From Valencia hispanica (taxonomy: Eukaryota > Chordata > Actinopteri > Cyprinodontiformes > Valenciidae): a stretch of DNA of 64,000 bases. Numbering within the stretch: position 1 is the first letter of the stretch; the number at the start of each line of letters is the position of its first letter. A program made the translations under genes and the position numbers. Below the pieces are notes generated by a model that made no database searches, was not told the DNA's origin, and was given only the letters and a program-made list of their open reading frames with translations. Of this stretch, positions 1 to 11,219 are shown one piece after another. Where the stretch lies: assembly GCA_963556495.2 (NCBI GenBank), contig OY747700.1, positions 8,645,020 through 8,709,019 on the forward strand, written 5' to 3'.

Positions 1-346
1 AGAGTTGATTTTTTTTCCAGAAAATTTGCATTAACAGTTTATACATCCATCACAAAGCAGGGTGAGTCTCATGATTCAGATTTTACCCTCCGTTATGTAC
101 TGAATTGGTCCAAAGACCGCTTACCATTGATGCACGACTAAAACACCTCGCCTGTGAGATGAAGCTTTTTGCAGCTGCTTTTAGGTGCAGGCCCAAAGCT
201 TATGAGACTGACTGGTAAGCTGTCAGCTCTTATCTAACTACAAACCCCCTGTGTCTCTGCTCGGGTTCTCGACTTGAGCAGGTCAGCATGAAGGCATCAT
301 TTGCTAAAAGCAAAGATGCAATTTAAAACAAAACGGAAACTACAGT

Positions 347-1150
347 GTGCCGTTTGTAGATTTACACTGTCAAAAGTTACCAGCAATAATATGGGTTATT
401 TAGATTGTCATAAATAAATGGGGGTTTATTTTTCAAAGTCATATTTGCGTCCATGTTATTTATGCATTTGTAAATGTCACAGCTTGAAACTAAATATTTA
501 GTTTGAAAATTAAACATTTAGCTCCAAACTAAACATTTAGCTTGTCAACTAAATATTTAACTAGCTAAATATTTAGTTAGAAAGCTAAACTGGCTAGCTA
601 AATATTTAGCTAATTTGCAAATTTCCTTGCCAATGAGTGGAAGTGGCCTTCCAAAGTAAAAGCCAACCGAGACTGAATGTCACCTCTTTGTTATTGTTTA
701 TTTTCGTCTGACATGGCATGACATTTACCGGTGTTTTTACAGCAACAGTGACTGCACCAGAAGCAGCAGTTTATATAGAGGTTCGCAGGACCCAGCTTTA
801 TTTTGATTGTCCACCTCTGCTTATCTGCAAGTGAATTTGCATGTTAGATCAATTTTTTAGCTCTGAGGTAAATATTTACTAGAAGCTATATTTTTAGCTA
901 GCCAGTTTTGCTTGCTAGCTAAATATCTAATTTGTAAACTAAATATTCAGCTTGAAACGGACATTTATAAATGAATAAATAACATGGACGGACTTTGAAA
1001 AATGAATTCCTATTTATTTCTCTTACGACAGGTTAAATAGCCCAAATTATTGTTGTTAATTTTTAACTGTATAACTTTACAAATGGCACCCCGTAAGAAA
1101 CTCTTAGCCTCCCCGAAAGAGCAGTTATTTGGAAATCCAGCACCTTTCAG
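347..1150. repeat. Foldback element copy 1 (ATTTAG/CTAAAT iterons)
   Basis: The two ends are inverted copies of each other: a terminal block with gtgccgtttgta at 347 is mirrored by a block ending near 1090, and the right end continues to about 1150. Each arm carries many AT-rich units such as ctaaatatttag in both orientations. The central part has a segment related to copies 2 and 3. No ORF is present, so this is a non-autonomous foldback or long-TIR element of unknown superfamily. Confidence 0.7.
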
Positions 1151-2240
1151 AAATTAGTTGGATCTACTACAATAAATGCACACAAAGCTCTTACATCTAT
1201 GGTATTAACCCAAAAGATAGTATCCACATCATTACTTTGAATCTGTTTGAAAAGCAGAGACTAGAAGAGTGACATTAACTGAAACCAAGAGAATTATTGG
1301 TGCATTTTAGGTAGACGCTGTAAATCCTAAAAGCCCGTTCCTGGCAGACAACAGGTGGCTTTCAAATAAACTTTTGAGTTACTTCTGTGAAAGCTCGACA
1401 ATGTTTCTATGTTATCAGTTGTAAATGGTAAATGGACTGAACTTAAATATTGGCTTATTTCGCTCTCTCAAATTAAACGGTTTTTTAAACGAGTGTAATT
1501 TTAGTCTCAGGTAAAAATTCTTCTTCTTTCCTTTGGGATTATTTTTATTGCAAAAGCTGCACATTTTTTTTACTCAGACACTAAGATGTCTGAAACAGGC
1601 CATGATATATTCTCTGCATATAAACTATGCTATACATTCTGAAGGAACTTTTTCTTCTTTTTTTTTTGAAGACGTGCTTAAACTAGATTTGTTAAAAGCA
1701 TTAAAAGAAATTCATTTTTTGCAGTGGTAGTATAATCTCAAACTAAAATATGGTACCTTGAGTCCTTTGCTGCATGTCTTCCCCTGTTTTTTTCTCTCTG
1801 CTCAATTCCTGAAAATAATTTTAAAAACTATATTGGAAAACCTTTTGGACCTTTTTACCAGACATGCTAATAAGTGTGGAGAGAACACTTTATGAACACA
1901 GTTTTCTTTTTTTGGGGGGGGGGGGGTCAGCTTGAAAGCAGACTTAAGCACAGTGTGAGCACGTTAAAGGCAGTCTTTTTCACTTTGGGGCTTTCTGTGG
2001 ATTGGGACAGAGCAGATTGACGTTGATAACACTAATTTACAGGAAAAACTTTGGCGCAGCTTTCGGTGAAGAACAAAGACTTGTTTTGTTTCTCATCATC
2101 CCCTGGAACAACAACATCTAATTTTGTTTGAAGTGCACTAAAATGATGAGGAGAATTTCCTGCTAGAATTAGTCATGACCCAAAACGTGCCCTGAAGGAA
2201 GATTTTTGATAACGACCATAAGCATGCACATTTAGGGTCA

Positions 2241-2349
2241 TTGACCTGTTGGAAGGTGAGGCTCTACCCCAATCTTAAGTCTTTTGCAGATTCTAACAGG
2301 TTTCCTTCCACTATTGACCCATATTTAGCTCCATGTTCAGGGTGATTCA
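2241..2349. repeat. Tc1-like fossil fragment, copy 1 of a direct repeat
   Basis: This segment runs from ttgacctgttggaaggtgag to agggtgattca and is repeated in the same orientation at 3513-3623. The wording matches a decayed Tc1-like element common in fish genomes, as recalled, with an internal stretch missing after the tttagctccat part. The coding frame is not recoverable. Confidence 0.5.
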
Positions 2350-2399
2350 AAGTATATATAAGCTAAATGTTTAGTTTACTAAATTACAAACAACATTTT

Positions 2400-3495
2400 T
2401 GAAAGGTGCTGGATTTCCAATTTACTACTCTTTCAGGGAGGCTAAGACTTTCCTATGGGCAGCCGTTTGTAAAGTTACACAGTTAAACATTAACAGCAAT
2501 AATTTGGGTTACTTAGCCTAAGAAAAAAAAATTAGGTTTCATTTTTCAAAGTCATAATTGGGTCCATGTTATTTATTCATTTATAAATGTTTCAAACAAA
2601 ATATTTAGTTTGCATACTAAATATTTAGTTAGCAAGCTAAATATTTAGCTTGATGCTAAATGTTCAGCTAGCAACCTAAACTGGCTAGCTAAATATATAG
2701 CTTCGAAGTAAATATTTACTTCAGAGCCATACATTTAGCTAATATGCAAATGTAGGTACCGATAAGCGAAAATGGACTATAAAAATAAAAGCTTTTTCTT
2801 GTGAACTTCTATATAAATCCCTGCTGCTGGTGCAGTCACTGGTACTATAAATCCTTTAGTAAATGTCTGTACTGTCGTTAAAACGGTTCATCCCATGTTT
2901 TAAGCTGAAATGTTGGGCATGTTGGAAGGAAAATAAACAATATCCCGTTTCCAAAAAACAATGACGCCACTTTACCGCAAAGTGGAGGCAGCATCAGGGA
3001 ACCTTTGTTCATTCATAAGTGGTAAAGTCCGTTGTGGTTATATTACTATCAAGCTTGGCGCCACGGTGTCTCTTTTGAAGAAGTCTAATGATAAAGAGGT
3101 GACATTCAGCCTCGCCAGCAGTTCATACTGATGTTCATAAGACCCAGCTTTTATTTTGGTACCCCACCTCTGCACAAAAATTAACATATTAGCTAAACAT
3201 TTAGCTCTGAATGAGCTAAATGTTTAGTTCGAAGCAAAAATTTTAGATAGCTAGTTTAGCGCGGTAGCTAAATGTTTAGTTTGTAAACTAAATCTTTAAT
3301 TTGTAAAATAAATTATTGGCTTGCAAACTAAATATTTATTTGAAACTGTGATATTTATAAATGAATACATAACATGAACACAAGTATATCTTTAATTTTC
3401 TCTTATGACAGGCTAAATAACCTAAATTATTGCTGTTCAGTTTTGACTGTGTAGCTTTACAAACGCCACCCCAGAAGTAATTTCTAAAAGAGTTA
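2400..3495. repeat. Foldback element copy 2 (ATTTAG/CTAAAT iterons)
   Basis: The left arm begins gaaaggtgctggatttcc, which is the reverse complement of the right outer end of copy 1. The right arm ends with tagctttacaaacgccacccc, mirroring the left ccgtttgtaaagttaca. Both arms are filled with ctaaatatttag-type units. The centre includes the same cgataagcg and gctgctggtgcagtcac blocks as the other copies. It is bracketed by the direct repeats at 2241-2349 and 3513-3623. Confidence 0.7.
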
Positions 3496-3512
3496 CTAGG
3501 TGTAAACACGCG

Positions 3513-3623
3513 TTGACCTGCTGGAAGGTGAGTCTCTGCCCCAATCTCAAGTCTTTTGTAGCTTCTAACTGGGTTTTCTCCTAGTATTGCCCCATATTTA
3601 GCTCCATGTCCAGGGTGATTTCA
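3513..3623. repeat. Tc1-like fossil fragment, copy 2 of a direct repeat
   Basis: This is the second copy of the segment at 2241-2349, in the same orientation and sharing the same internal deletion. The two copies flank foldback copy 2, so either the foldback inserted between tandem fragments or the fragment is part of a larger composite repeat. Confidence 0.5.
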
Positions 3624-3871
3624 GGTATTCGTTTCCGAGCACGCATGGCATTTTACACGTTGGCCACATTGTTCTCTCCGTCCTCAGCAATGTTCTTCTT
3701 CTCACCACTCTTCCATAAAAGCCAGATTTGTGGAGTCCACGACAAATGTTTTGTCGTTAGATGACAAAATGTGGACAAGTTCACGGATGTGAATACTTTG
3801 AGTACTAGAGTTTGCATTCATTTCTTACAGCCGATATCTCATTTGGACAGTTTTCTTCCTTTATTGCTCAG

Positions 3872-4033
3872 TTGGGACGTTACACCAAAGAGGGTCAGCT
3901 GTTCCTGGGTCCACTGGGGAGCACCGGCGAGGACACTCGCTGCGTGGTGGACGATCAGATCAGCAGCTTTCCACAGCTCCTAAACTGTGACAAGGTGACC
4001 AACGTCAAGCAGAAGACGTGGAACTTCTCTCAG
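3872..4033 (+). CDS. galnt17: galnt17 penultimate coding exon (ricin-type lectin part)
   Basis: Polypeptide N-acetylgalactosaminyltransferases are Golgi type II membrane enzymes that start mucin-type O-glycosylation; the Y subfamily to which GALNT17 belongs has little or no measurable activity. This exon encodes 54 residues in phase 0 at both ends. A pyrimidine tract and ctcag acceptor precede 3872, and cag|gtgaga is the donor at 4034. The peptide contains RYTKEG, the DTRCVVDD cysteine box, PQLLNCDKV and a TWNFSQ stretch, as in the C-terminal ricin B-type lectin domain. As recalled, human GALNT17 shares RYTKEG, PQLL-CDKV and QRWTIKN. The convergent caln1 neighbour supports galnt17 over its paralogues galnt9 or galnt8, which remain possible. 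The frame is open further upstream, so the exon start rests on the splice site and alignment. Confidence 0.8.
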
Positions 4034-5391
4034 GTGAGAAAGAAGGAAGGAAGTCATTGTGCTGGACACAGCCAAGAGGATGTGAGCATAAAATGTGTGT
4101 ACATCTTCCCAAATATCTGTAACATGTTTTAGCTGATTTGTGGTACTTCTAAGGTAATTCTTCTAACATACTCTTTAGTTCAATTCTAGAAGGTCAGAGC
4201 TTCTTTTGTTTTAACCCCAAATCCATTGTTTTTTTTCCTATTTGGTGTGAATCTGTGCAGCATCTCCAATTAAATAATGTTTCAGGAATATAGGAGTAAT
4301 ATTTGATGATCTGTTATGATGTTAAATTTATAGTTGTTTTTTCTTCTACGGACAATCTAAATTCTGCTGATTTAGGCTAAAATGTTTCTCGCTTTTCTTT
4401 GAGTTGGATACCAATTAGAGCTTCACCCCCTGCAGCAGGTTCAGAAAGAATAGGGAGACTCCCTGCTGTAGTTCCCTGTTTGATTATGTTTAGGGTAAAA
4501 ATTCTACTTTTTGCTTTTAAAGCATTTAATTATTTATCAAAGGCTTATTAACACAGTATGTTCGCCTTTGAAGTAATGATCTCCCCGCATTGCCCCCCCC
4601 AATAGATCCCAGATAACAATTAGACAAAGAGATCAGAGCCTTCTCTGCAGAAGTAGCGATAGTTTCACTGAGCGTATTATTACCTTATAAGCTATATTTG
4701 GGGTCTCAAGTAATCGGGGGCGGCTGTGGTCTCTAACCCCCGCGAAAACTGGGGAGTCCACTATAGGGTTAACGATACTGAAGCATCCTTTACAGTTCCG
4801 TACCCCTCCCACAGCAATTGGAGGAAAAAAAGACACAGTAACCTGCCTCTTGATTAGGTATACTTGGTGGTAAGTTTTGGTGGAAATATGCTGTACAGTG
4901 TTCATAGAAATTCCCCCAAAACTGGGAGATGGATCATTAAAGCGTTTTTGCAAGATGCTTGGGTAAACCCAGTCCTTTTCAGAGCGCCATGGCTTAGCCA
5001 GACTTAACAGCAGGAACATCAATCCAGCCTTTAACAGATGACAGGAAGCTAGTTAAATGACTCAAGTGGGATTTTGATGCTTTTCGTTGGTTTCGTACAA
5101 TTACCATTTAAGCTTTTCTTTTAGATTTTGCCATGAAAGATTAAGCTTAGTTTATGATGATGTCACACACATTCAGAAACTTTTTGCTTTAAACTTTAAT
5201 GCTATTTTTTCCTCTACATAGAACATTCTTACATCAGTCTGTAAGCATTTCTCCTTACTTTCACCCAGTGTGTCTTCTATTGTTGTTGGACTCGAGGTTT
5301 CCTTTAAAATCAGGCCAAAGCACAACTGGTTCTCCCTGTTGTGGCTCAAGATTATTGCATGTTGGATTCACTCGAAAAATAAAAAACTGTT

Positions 5392-5645
5392 CTAGGTGAC
5401 TGTGGCTCAGTAGGTACAGTAGTTGTTTGACAATCAAAAGGTCGTAGTTTCGATTGCAGCTTCCTCCTGTCACATGTCAAAGTGCCCCTGGGCAAGGCAC
5501 TTAACCCAAAGTTGCCTACCAAGCTTTGTATCGGTGTATGAATGTGTGTGCGTTTGTGACTACGAATGGGTGAATGTGGCTCCAGTGTAAAGCGCTTTGA
5601 GTAGTCAGTATGGCTGGAAAAGTCCAGTCTATTTACAGTTATAGT
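5392..5645 (+). repeat. tRNA-derived SINE
   Basis: The left part resembles a tRNA with an A-box-like tggctcagtagg and a B-box-like gtttcgattgc, the expected internal RNA polymerase III promoter spacing. The body contains the gggcaaggcacttaaccc and gtaaagcgctttgagtagtc blocks found in common fish SINEs. The tail is short and AT-rich. Confidence 0.65.
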
Positions 5646-5800
5646 TATGATAAAGGATTTAAATACAATAATAGAAATTTAACCTGCAGAGTTTTACATA
5701 TCTGCCTTTTGTTTCAGTGGCTTAGGAAGGTTTGATCCCCTGATGAGCTTCTTTTTTTTCAGCCCATGTCATAACAATAACATTAACTAATCTCTCACAA

Positions 5801-6050
5801 GGCTTGGCAAGGCAAGGCATGTGTATTTGTATAGCACACTTTCAGCATTTCAAGGTGCTTTAAATGATTTGGGGAAAAGTTAACACCAATAATAAAGCAG
5901 CAATAAAGACAGAAAAACACAACAGAGACATAAAGAACATTTACACATACTACCGTAATGACATTCCAGTTATTTTTGATCACCTTTGATTTAAAGGAAC
6001 CGATTGACTTTTTAGGCAGACCTGTGAGGACACTGTTGCTGAACAGCCTT
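5801..6050 (-). mobile_element. L2 LINE 3-prime fragment
   Basis: Read on the - strand this ends in the aaagtgtgctatacaaataca block and a (TTGCC)n tail, seen here as ggcttggcaaggcaaggca at 5801. The upper part matches the reverse of the region coding for the C-terminal part of L2 reverse transcriptase (tttttaggcagacctgtgag). There is an internal deletion and no open frame. Confidence 0.7.
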
Positions 6051-6878
6051 CTATTTATTCAACTCAGCTAATAATTATCTGCCTGCTTAGAAATTTAATT
6101 GATCCTAAATTATGAAAGAAATAAAAAAATTAAAATGATGGCCATAGTAACTGTCCTGAAGCAGTTGTACTCTCTGTATACCAAACCACTGATCTCAACA
6201 CACAAGCAGTATTCAGAAGAGGAGCGCATCAAGAGACACTTATTTCATCAGATGTGAAAGGACTTGATGCTCCATATAGTCCTCGATATTTCCTCATGTT
6301 TAGACCAACGAAACACAAACTTCTTAAAATGTCAGCATACACAGCAACCCTGAGCCAGAAGCATCTCTCCTCCTCCTGACTCTTCTTGTGCAGGTGTGCG
6401 TTGCAGTAGGATTTCATCTTCACGGTGTGTTCAAATGCCGTTTCCCTGTTCAGACATATGGAGACACAGGAGGGAGGTCTGCCACTGACGATGGTTCAAG
6501 ATGTTGTTTTGAAATCAAACAGTTCACCAAATCCCATCTTCTTAGTGATGCTTGCAGTGGAGGGGGGAGAGGTCGAATAAAACGTTGCAGACTCTTTTGC
6601 ATAGATCATGTTTTACATGCAATTTACACTTAGAAAGAATCTTGCAGATGCAGATTATATTTTAACGCTGCATTAAACTATTGCTAAATGTGTGTGTGAC
6701 TCTAGAAGAAACTGGTCTTTTATATTTGAAAGTAGAGATTTGAAACACCCCGCAAATATTGAGTGAGATGCTTCTGTCTACATGGAACCTGGCCCATGTA
6801 TCACCCTGTCACAGTCGCATGTTGGTTCCGGAGCCATCTGTAACACCCCACTAATCTGTCACCCTTCCTGCCGCGCAG

Positions 6879-7013
6879 AATGACTCGATCATAAACCGAG
6901 CCACGGGACGGTGTCTAGAGGTGGTGCCGGCCAACGTTTACTTCGGCCACCTGCTGGTTCTGCAGCCCTGCTCCGGTCAGAGGTGGACCATCAAGAACAC
7001 CATGAAGCAATAG
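6879..7013 (+). CDS. galnt17: galnt17 last coding exon
   Basis: The exon follows a ccgcgcag acceptor at 6877-6878 and joins the previous exon in phase 0. It encodes 44 residues and ends with TAG at 7011-7013. The peptide carries the ATGRCLEV cysteine motif, LVLQPC, and the final GQRW tryptophan motif typical of the third repeat of the ricin-type lectin domain, followed by TIKN near the C-terminus. Length and ending agree with family members, which stop shortly after WTIKN. In the Y subfamily the lectin domain is the C-terminal quarter of the protein. Together the two exons give 98 residues; the catalytic domain is outside the window. Confidence 0.85.
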   Translation, partial: NDSIINRATGRCLEVVPANVYFGHLLVLQPCSGQRWTIKNTMKQ

Positions 7014-7637
7014 CCAACGGAGTGGGCCAGCTTTGCTGGGCCGGGATAGGCTCAGAGTGGTCACCTGACCCAAGTCTGGCACAGGGACAAGCGATGAGAC
7101 AATAAGACTACTACTGCAAACCTTAAAAAGAAATGTTTTATTAAGACTTTGTGTGCTATGAAGATTATTGTGACTGGGAATTATTTTTTATAAAGTTAAC
7201 ATTCAAAGTGACAAATTAAGCATGAGGACTGTTTGTGTCTGACTTAATGTGTTCTTACAAATCCTGTGTGTGTGCCACTTCTGTACAGTGCTTTGACGTT
7301 CAAGACTTGAGGTTCAATCAACCAAAAATTTATTACAGGAGCAGCAAAAATTCTGGAGCCAACCTTTATTTTCTTGTTTTTTCCCCCCAGTAAGTCTGTG
7401 TGCTTCATGCATACCTGCATCATTTTAAAGGGATCTTGATTAACAGCTTTCCAGGCTTTCTGAAGATCTTTCAAGAGTTTTCATCACACTCCTGCTGCCT
7501 TTTCTCTCATTTCAGTCTAGTGACTAACAGTTTTCAGCGTGTTCTTTAGCTGAGTCCATACAGCATAAATAAAACAACAAAGATGGCTCAATTTAATGGG
7601 TAAAAATAATATAGTTAGTTGGCACCAAGCAAGTGAT

Positions 7638-8431
7638 TATGGGGTGCTGCTTGTAAAGTTACACAGTTATAAATTAACAGCTACAATTTGGATTATCATA
7701 TGAGAAAAAAAATAATTTGGTTCAGATTTCAAAGTTTGTGGGTTTGTAGGTTTGTGTCCATGTCATTTATTCTTTTATAAATGTCACAGTTTCAAATAAA
7801 TATAAAGCTAAAAGCTAATAATTTAGATACCAAGCTAAATATTTAGTTTAAAGCCAAATATTTAGCTTGCTAACTACAGTAAATATTTAGTTAGCAAGCT
7901 AAACAGGCTAGCTAAATGTTTAGCTTTGAACTAAACATTTAGCTCACAGCTAAATATTTAGCTAATATGCAAATTTACTTGCCGATAAGCGGAAGTGTAC
8001 CATCAAAATAAAAGCGGGGTCCTGCGCACCTCTACATAAACTCCTGCTGCTGGTGCAGTCACCGTTGCTGTAAATCCTTTGGTAAACGTCTGTATTGCCG
8101 TTAAGACTGCTCATCCTACATTTTAAGCTGAAAGGTTGGACATGTAAAACAAGGAAAATGAAAAATGATATAGACGTGACATTCAGTCTCGCCAGCAGTT
8201 TATGTAGAGATTCGCACAACCCAGCTTTTATTTTGGTAGTCCACTTCCGCTAATCGGCAAATAAATTTGCATATTAGCTAAACATTTAGCTCTGAACTAA
8301 ATGGTTAGTTAAAAGCTAAATATTTAACTGGCCAGTTTAGTTTGCTGGCTAAATATTTATTTTGGTAATTATTTATTTTGTATACAAAATATTTAGCTTC
8401 TAAAATATTTATTTATTTGAAACTGATCAGC
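7638..8431. repeat. Foldback element copy 3 (ATTTAG/CTAAAT iterons)
   Basis: The left arm contains ggtgctgcttgtaaagttacacag and numerous ctaaatatttag units. The centre has cgataagcgg, gctgctggtgcagtcac and a mirrored ccacttccgctaatcgg. The right arm stops at a tttatttgaaactg block near 8431, so it is truncated relative to copies 1 and 2. Confidence 0.65.
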
Positions 8432-9465
8432 TTCTTAATCAAAAGATGAAACATCGCACAAGTCCTGTGACACAGCCCTCCTTTTTTTCTAATAACCATT
8501 CACTGTGCAATATGTTGCCATCATCAGGTACAAGCACTTGTCTGAAAGTGAGTAAATAAAAAAGCAAACAAAATCCTGTCAAAGACTTTGAAAGAACCAC
8601 AGAAAGGCTGGAGAACTACCGATCAGTATCACTTGAATAGATTTAAAAGTTAAACTAAGGTTTAAAACTTTTCCACAGCTCTGTATGGCTTATTTAGGGA
8701 TTATTTAAACATTTTTATGGTCGACATCTAAATTGCAATACTCCTTGTCAATATTCCATGTCATGTCATGGAAGGTGTGGAAAAAAGTAATGCCTTGAAT
8801 TTCAATAAAATGCACTATTCAGAATGTAGTCAGCTTTTGATTTTTATTTTGAAAAAAATCATCAGTTTTTCCAGATTTTAGTGTAATATACATTAAAAAG
8901 AAGAGAGCCCATTTGTGACAAACATCAAAATGAAATAAATCGAATAACACTCATAAAAAAGTAGAACTTTTTTTGTTGTTTTTCGTTTTTTTTCTTTTTG
9001 GCTTTAAAAGGTTTTAACGCTGTAAATATTTATACTTTGAAGAATAAGGCACAGACAGCGTATAACCAGCTGTCATAAAAAGATAAATTGCCAAGAGGGC
9101 TAAAGAGATAAGTCATGGCTCTGAATGCCGTGCACTTTTAGTTATTTTAACTAGAAGCATCCTGTAGCAACACACAGTTGAGCATGATTGTGGGTACTTC
9201 ATGCACATGGGAATAAAGTTGAGTTTATTTGTCCTGTCACCTGCTGAGTGCCATAACTAACAAGCACTTTTTTCCCAGACTCAGAACTGCTGACTATGGC
9301 AGGAAGATTGATTTGCAAACAGAGAAGTGGCCAAATGTATCGACTGCTGACACTCTGAAGAACTTTCAATGCTGAAATTATTCAGACCCTGAAAAGTGTG
9401 TGATGTCATATATTCAATGAATTCAATGTTATTGGTTTGGTTTTTGGCGCCTAAGATCGTCTTCC

Positions 9466-9471
9466 AATAAA
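9466..9471 (+). promoter_or_regulatory. Candidate polyadenylation signal for galnt17
   Basis: A canonical AATAAA is followed by a GT-rich stretch (ggtgttctgagttgtgcgtgg), the usual downstream element. It lies about 2.45 kb after the stop codon. Other AATAAA words at about 7566 and 8803 are alternatives. Confidence 0.3.
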
Positions 9472-9913
9472 AACATGGTGTTCTGAGTTGTGCGTGGCTC
9501 TTCTTTAGCTTAACTTTGTAATATGTTGTTTTAAAACCTGTATTTCTTTTTGATTGTCTTCAACAAATATATGGTGAAATTAAACCAGTAATAGATTCAT
9601 AACACATTTGTATAAATTACATGTCTTTCACTTAACTGAAATGCTCGGGACAGCTGTTTCCCTCAAATGTAGCAGAGAGATATCGTATCACCCTGAGCGT
9701 GTTGAAAGGTAAATAAATCCTAAGAATGGTGGAAGCCAACAAGCTCATTAGACTTACCTCCAGGTCTGAATAGCTGCTTCTGATCTGAATTGAAGGCCGT
9801 CCGTCATTTTTGACAGATCATAATTCACACCCCCTGACCACGTGATGCAGACATTTTCACCTTTACACACAAGAGTACAGGTAACTAAATCAATCAACAA
9901 CAAAAAGATTCCT

Positions 9914-10560
9914 CTGAGAGCATCTGGGATGATGCTCAGATGCTCTCAGACCTTGTTCTCAATACATCTCGCTAACCAGTAGCTGACGGCATATTCAAGA
10001 GTTACAGACGTGAGGGAGTGCGACTGTGGTCAGGGCTGGTCACAAAGCTCCAAAGAGCCCGGTGTCTTGCCAACCACCAGTCCAGAAGAGGCACCTGCTG
10101 CGGGATTTGCTCCCGCTGAAGCAATAGTTTATGGGTCAGGAATGGCTCGTTAAGAGAGACTTTCTGACTTCTGATCACTTTAATTGGAGAAATGTTCCCT
10201 GATTTCATAACTTTCGCTGAAGTGGTGCTTGTAATTCCAGTCTCCAGTGTGGCAGCGGAATGTGGATTCAGCCTCCAGAAAATCTAAACCCCCATGAGAA
10301 GACATCTGTTTTGGGTAAAAGTCAAAAACTTCATGACAAAAACCTCTGCAGCAATCCCACTATTTGATTATGCACAAGCAGGTGAGGATTTTTGTTCCAT
10401 GCACACCAGGAAAAAGTTAGACTCAGTTCAGGCCACAGCAAGTGAACTGTTCATATCTTACGTGTAATCGTTTAATTTTATTGTTCATATGTAGTTCTCT
10501 GTACAGACTGTTCGACTGAAAATTGTTTTAAATAAAAAATTAAAAACCATTGAATAGGTC
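9914..10560. mobile_element. hAT-type transposon remnant
   Basis: This segment is related to those at 37440-37880 and 44330-44790: shared blocks include ctgctgcgggatttgctcccgctgaag, cttgtaattccagtctccagtgtg and ggccacagcaagtgaactgttcatat. The 37.4-kb copy shows a translatable hAT C-terminal segment. Here the frame is broken. A 13-bp perfect inverted repeat (9914-9926 and 9937-9949) sits at the left. Confidence 0.5.
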
Positions 10561-10766
10561 ATTATTTTAAAAACTGATGGGTACAAAAAGAATATGACCA
10601 GATTTTCGACCCCGTTGGTCAAAATTACGTAAAACAAAATTATCTAGCGTGACTTCATTACATACCATTGTATCCAACTCCCACTGAATGTTTGTTTTTA
10701 AAATAAATGCATCTAAAATGTCTAAATGGGCAATAGACGCCAGGCTAACACTGGTGTATATTTAGT

Positions 10767-11219
10767 TTAAAAAGGATGACAAAGGGTTGCTGCTCCTCCT
10801 CCTCGCCCAGCACTTTGAGGAATGTGAAAATGTAAATAATTGAAAGGAGTTGACTCATTTATACTGACAATCCTCATGCTGCAGCCAGCTTCTGTGAGAC
10901 AAAAATCTATTTGATTATCCCAAATGAAGTCATAAACTAACAAAGTCTTTGAAGAGAGAGATCTTAAGTTCAACAAACCACATTTAATTGTTTTATTTTT
11001 CTGTTCAGTCAAAGTTGTGCTTAGCTTTATGAGATTGTCGTTATTTGGTATTGTTACGTTAACCTTTAATCCATTTGATTGGGCAAGACGTCTCAATGGG
11101 GTAACGGGTGGGTAACAGGAGGCAGAGGAGTAACTCAACATCTGACAAAGAGAGCAAAAGCGAGGAGGAGATTTAGGCAGAGATAGAGAGACAGGAGAGA
11201 CAAAAGTAGCCATAGCAGC
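10767..11219 (-). pseudogene. L2/CR1-like LINE endonuclease fragment
   Basis: On the - strand the reading frame covering this interval contains [18 protein letters not shown], then [15 protein letters not shown] and the SAGRGGG stretch. These are the N-terminal motifs of the apurinic-type endonuclease of L2/CR1-group LINEs, in which LNIRSL, LTET and GRGGG are conserved. The metal-binding LTET glutamate region reads LTEA here. It stops after CHPF at 10767, so the remaining endonuclease and the reverse transcriptase are absent. The upstream side is interrupted by the solo LTR at 11220-11733. Confidence 0.65.
11215..11219. repeat. Target-site duplication (left) of solo LTR
   Basis: GCAGC here matches GCAGC at 11734-11738 exactly. 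Confidence 0.6.

Larger units (their letters stand above)
1..3871 (+). other. galnt17 upstream intron (presumed)
   Basis: No coding exon was recognised before the acceptor at 3870-3871, so this is presumably intron of the + strand galnt17 gene, whose earlier exons lie off the left edge. It holds two foldback elements (about 347-1150 and 2400-3495), two copies of a Tc1-like fragment, and a G-run near 1914-1926. The intervals 1151-2240 and 3624-3850 show only AT-rich sequence with no recognisable element. Confidence 0.6.
4034..6878 (+). other. galnt17 last intron
   Basis: This GT-AG intron is in phase 0. It contains a tRNA-like SINE (5392-5645) and an L2 3-prime end (5801-6050). A 129-codon reading frame on the - strand at 4633-5022 resembles nothing I recognise. 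The remaining stretches (4034-4600, 5030-5390, 6050-6870) hold no identifiable feature. Confidence 0.8.
7014..9490 (+). other. galnt17 3-prime flank or UTR
   Basis: The untranslated end of galnt17 presumably begins at 7014. The exact end is not visible. A foldback element (7638-8431) lies within this interval. Several AATAAA words occur; the best placed is at 9466-9471. 8435-9460 is AT-rich with no recognisable element. Confidence 0.45.

Noticed and set aside
490..960. Regularly repeated ctaaatatttag units that look CRISPR-like
   Set aside because: Repeats are irregular, occur in both orientations and lack unique spacers of constant length; this is a foldback element in a fish genome.
5400..5480. 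Genuine tRNA gene
   Set aside because: A and B box-like words are present, but no cloverleaf can be formed and the downstream body is that of a SINE.
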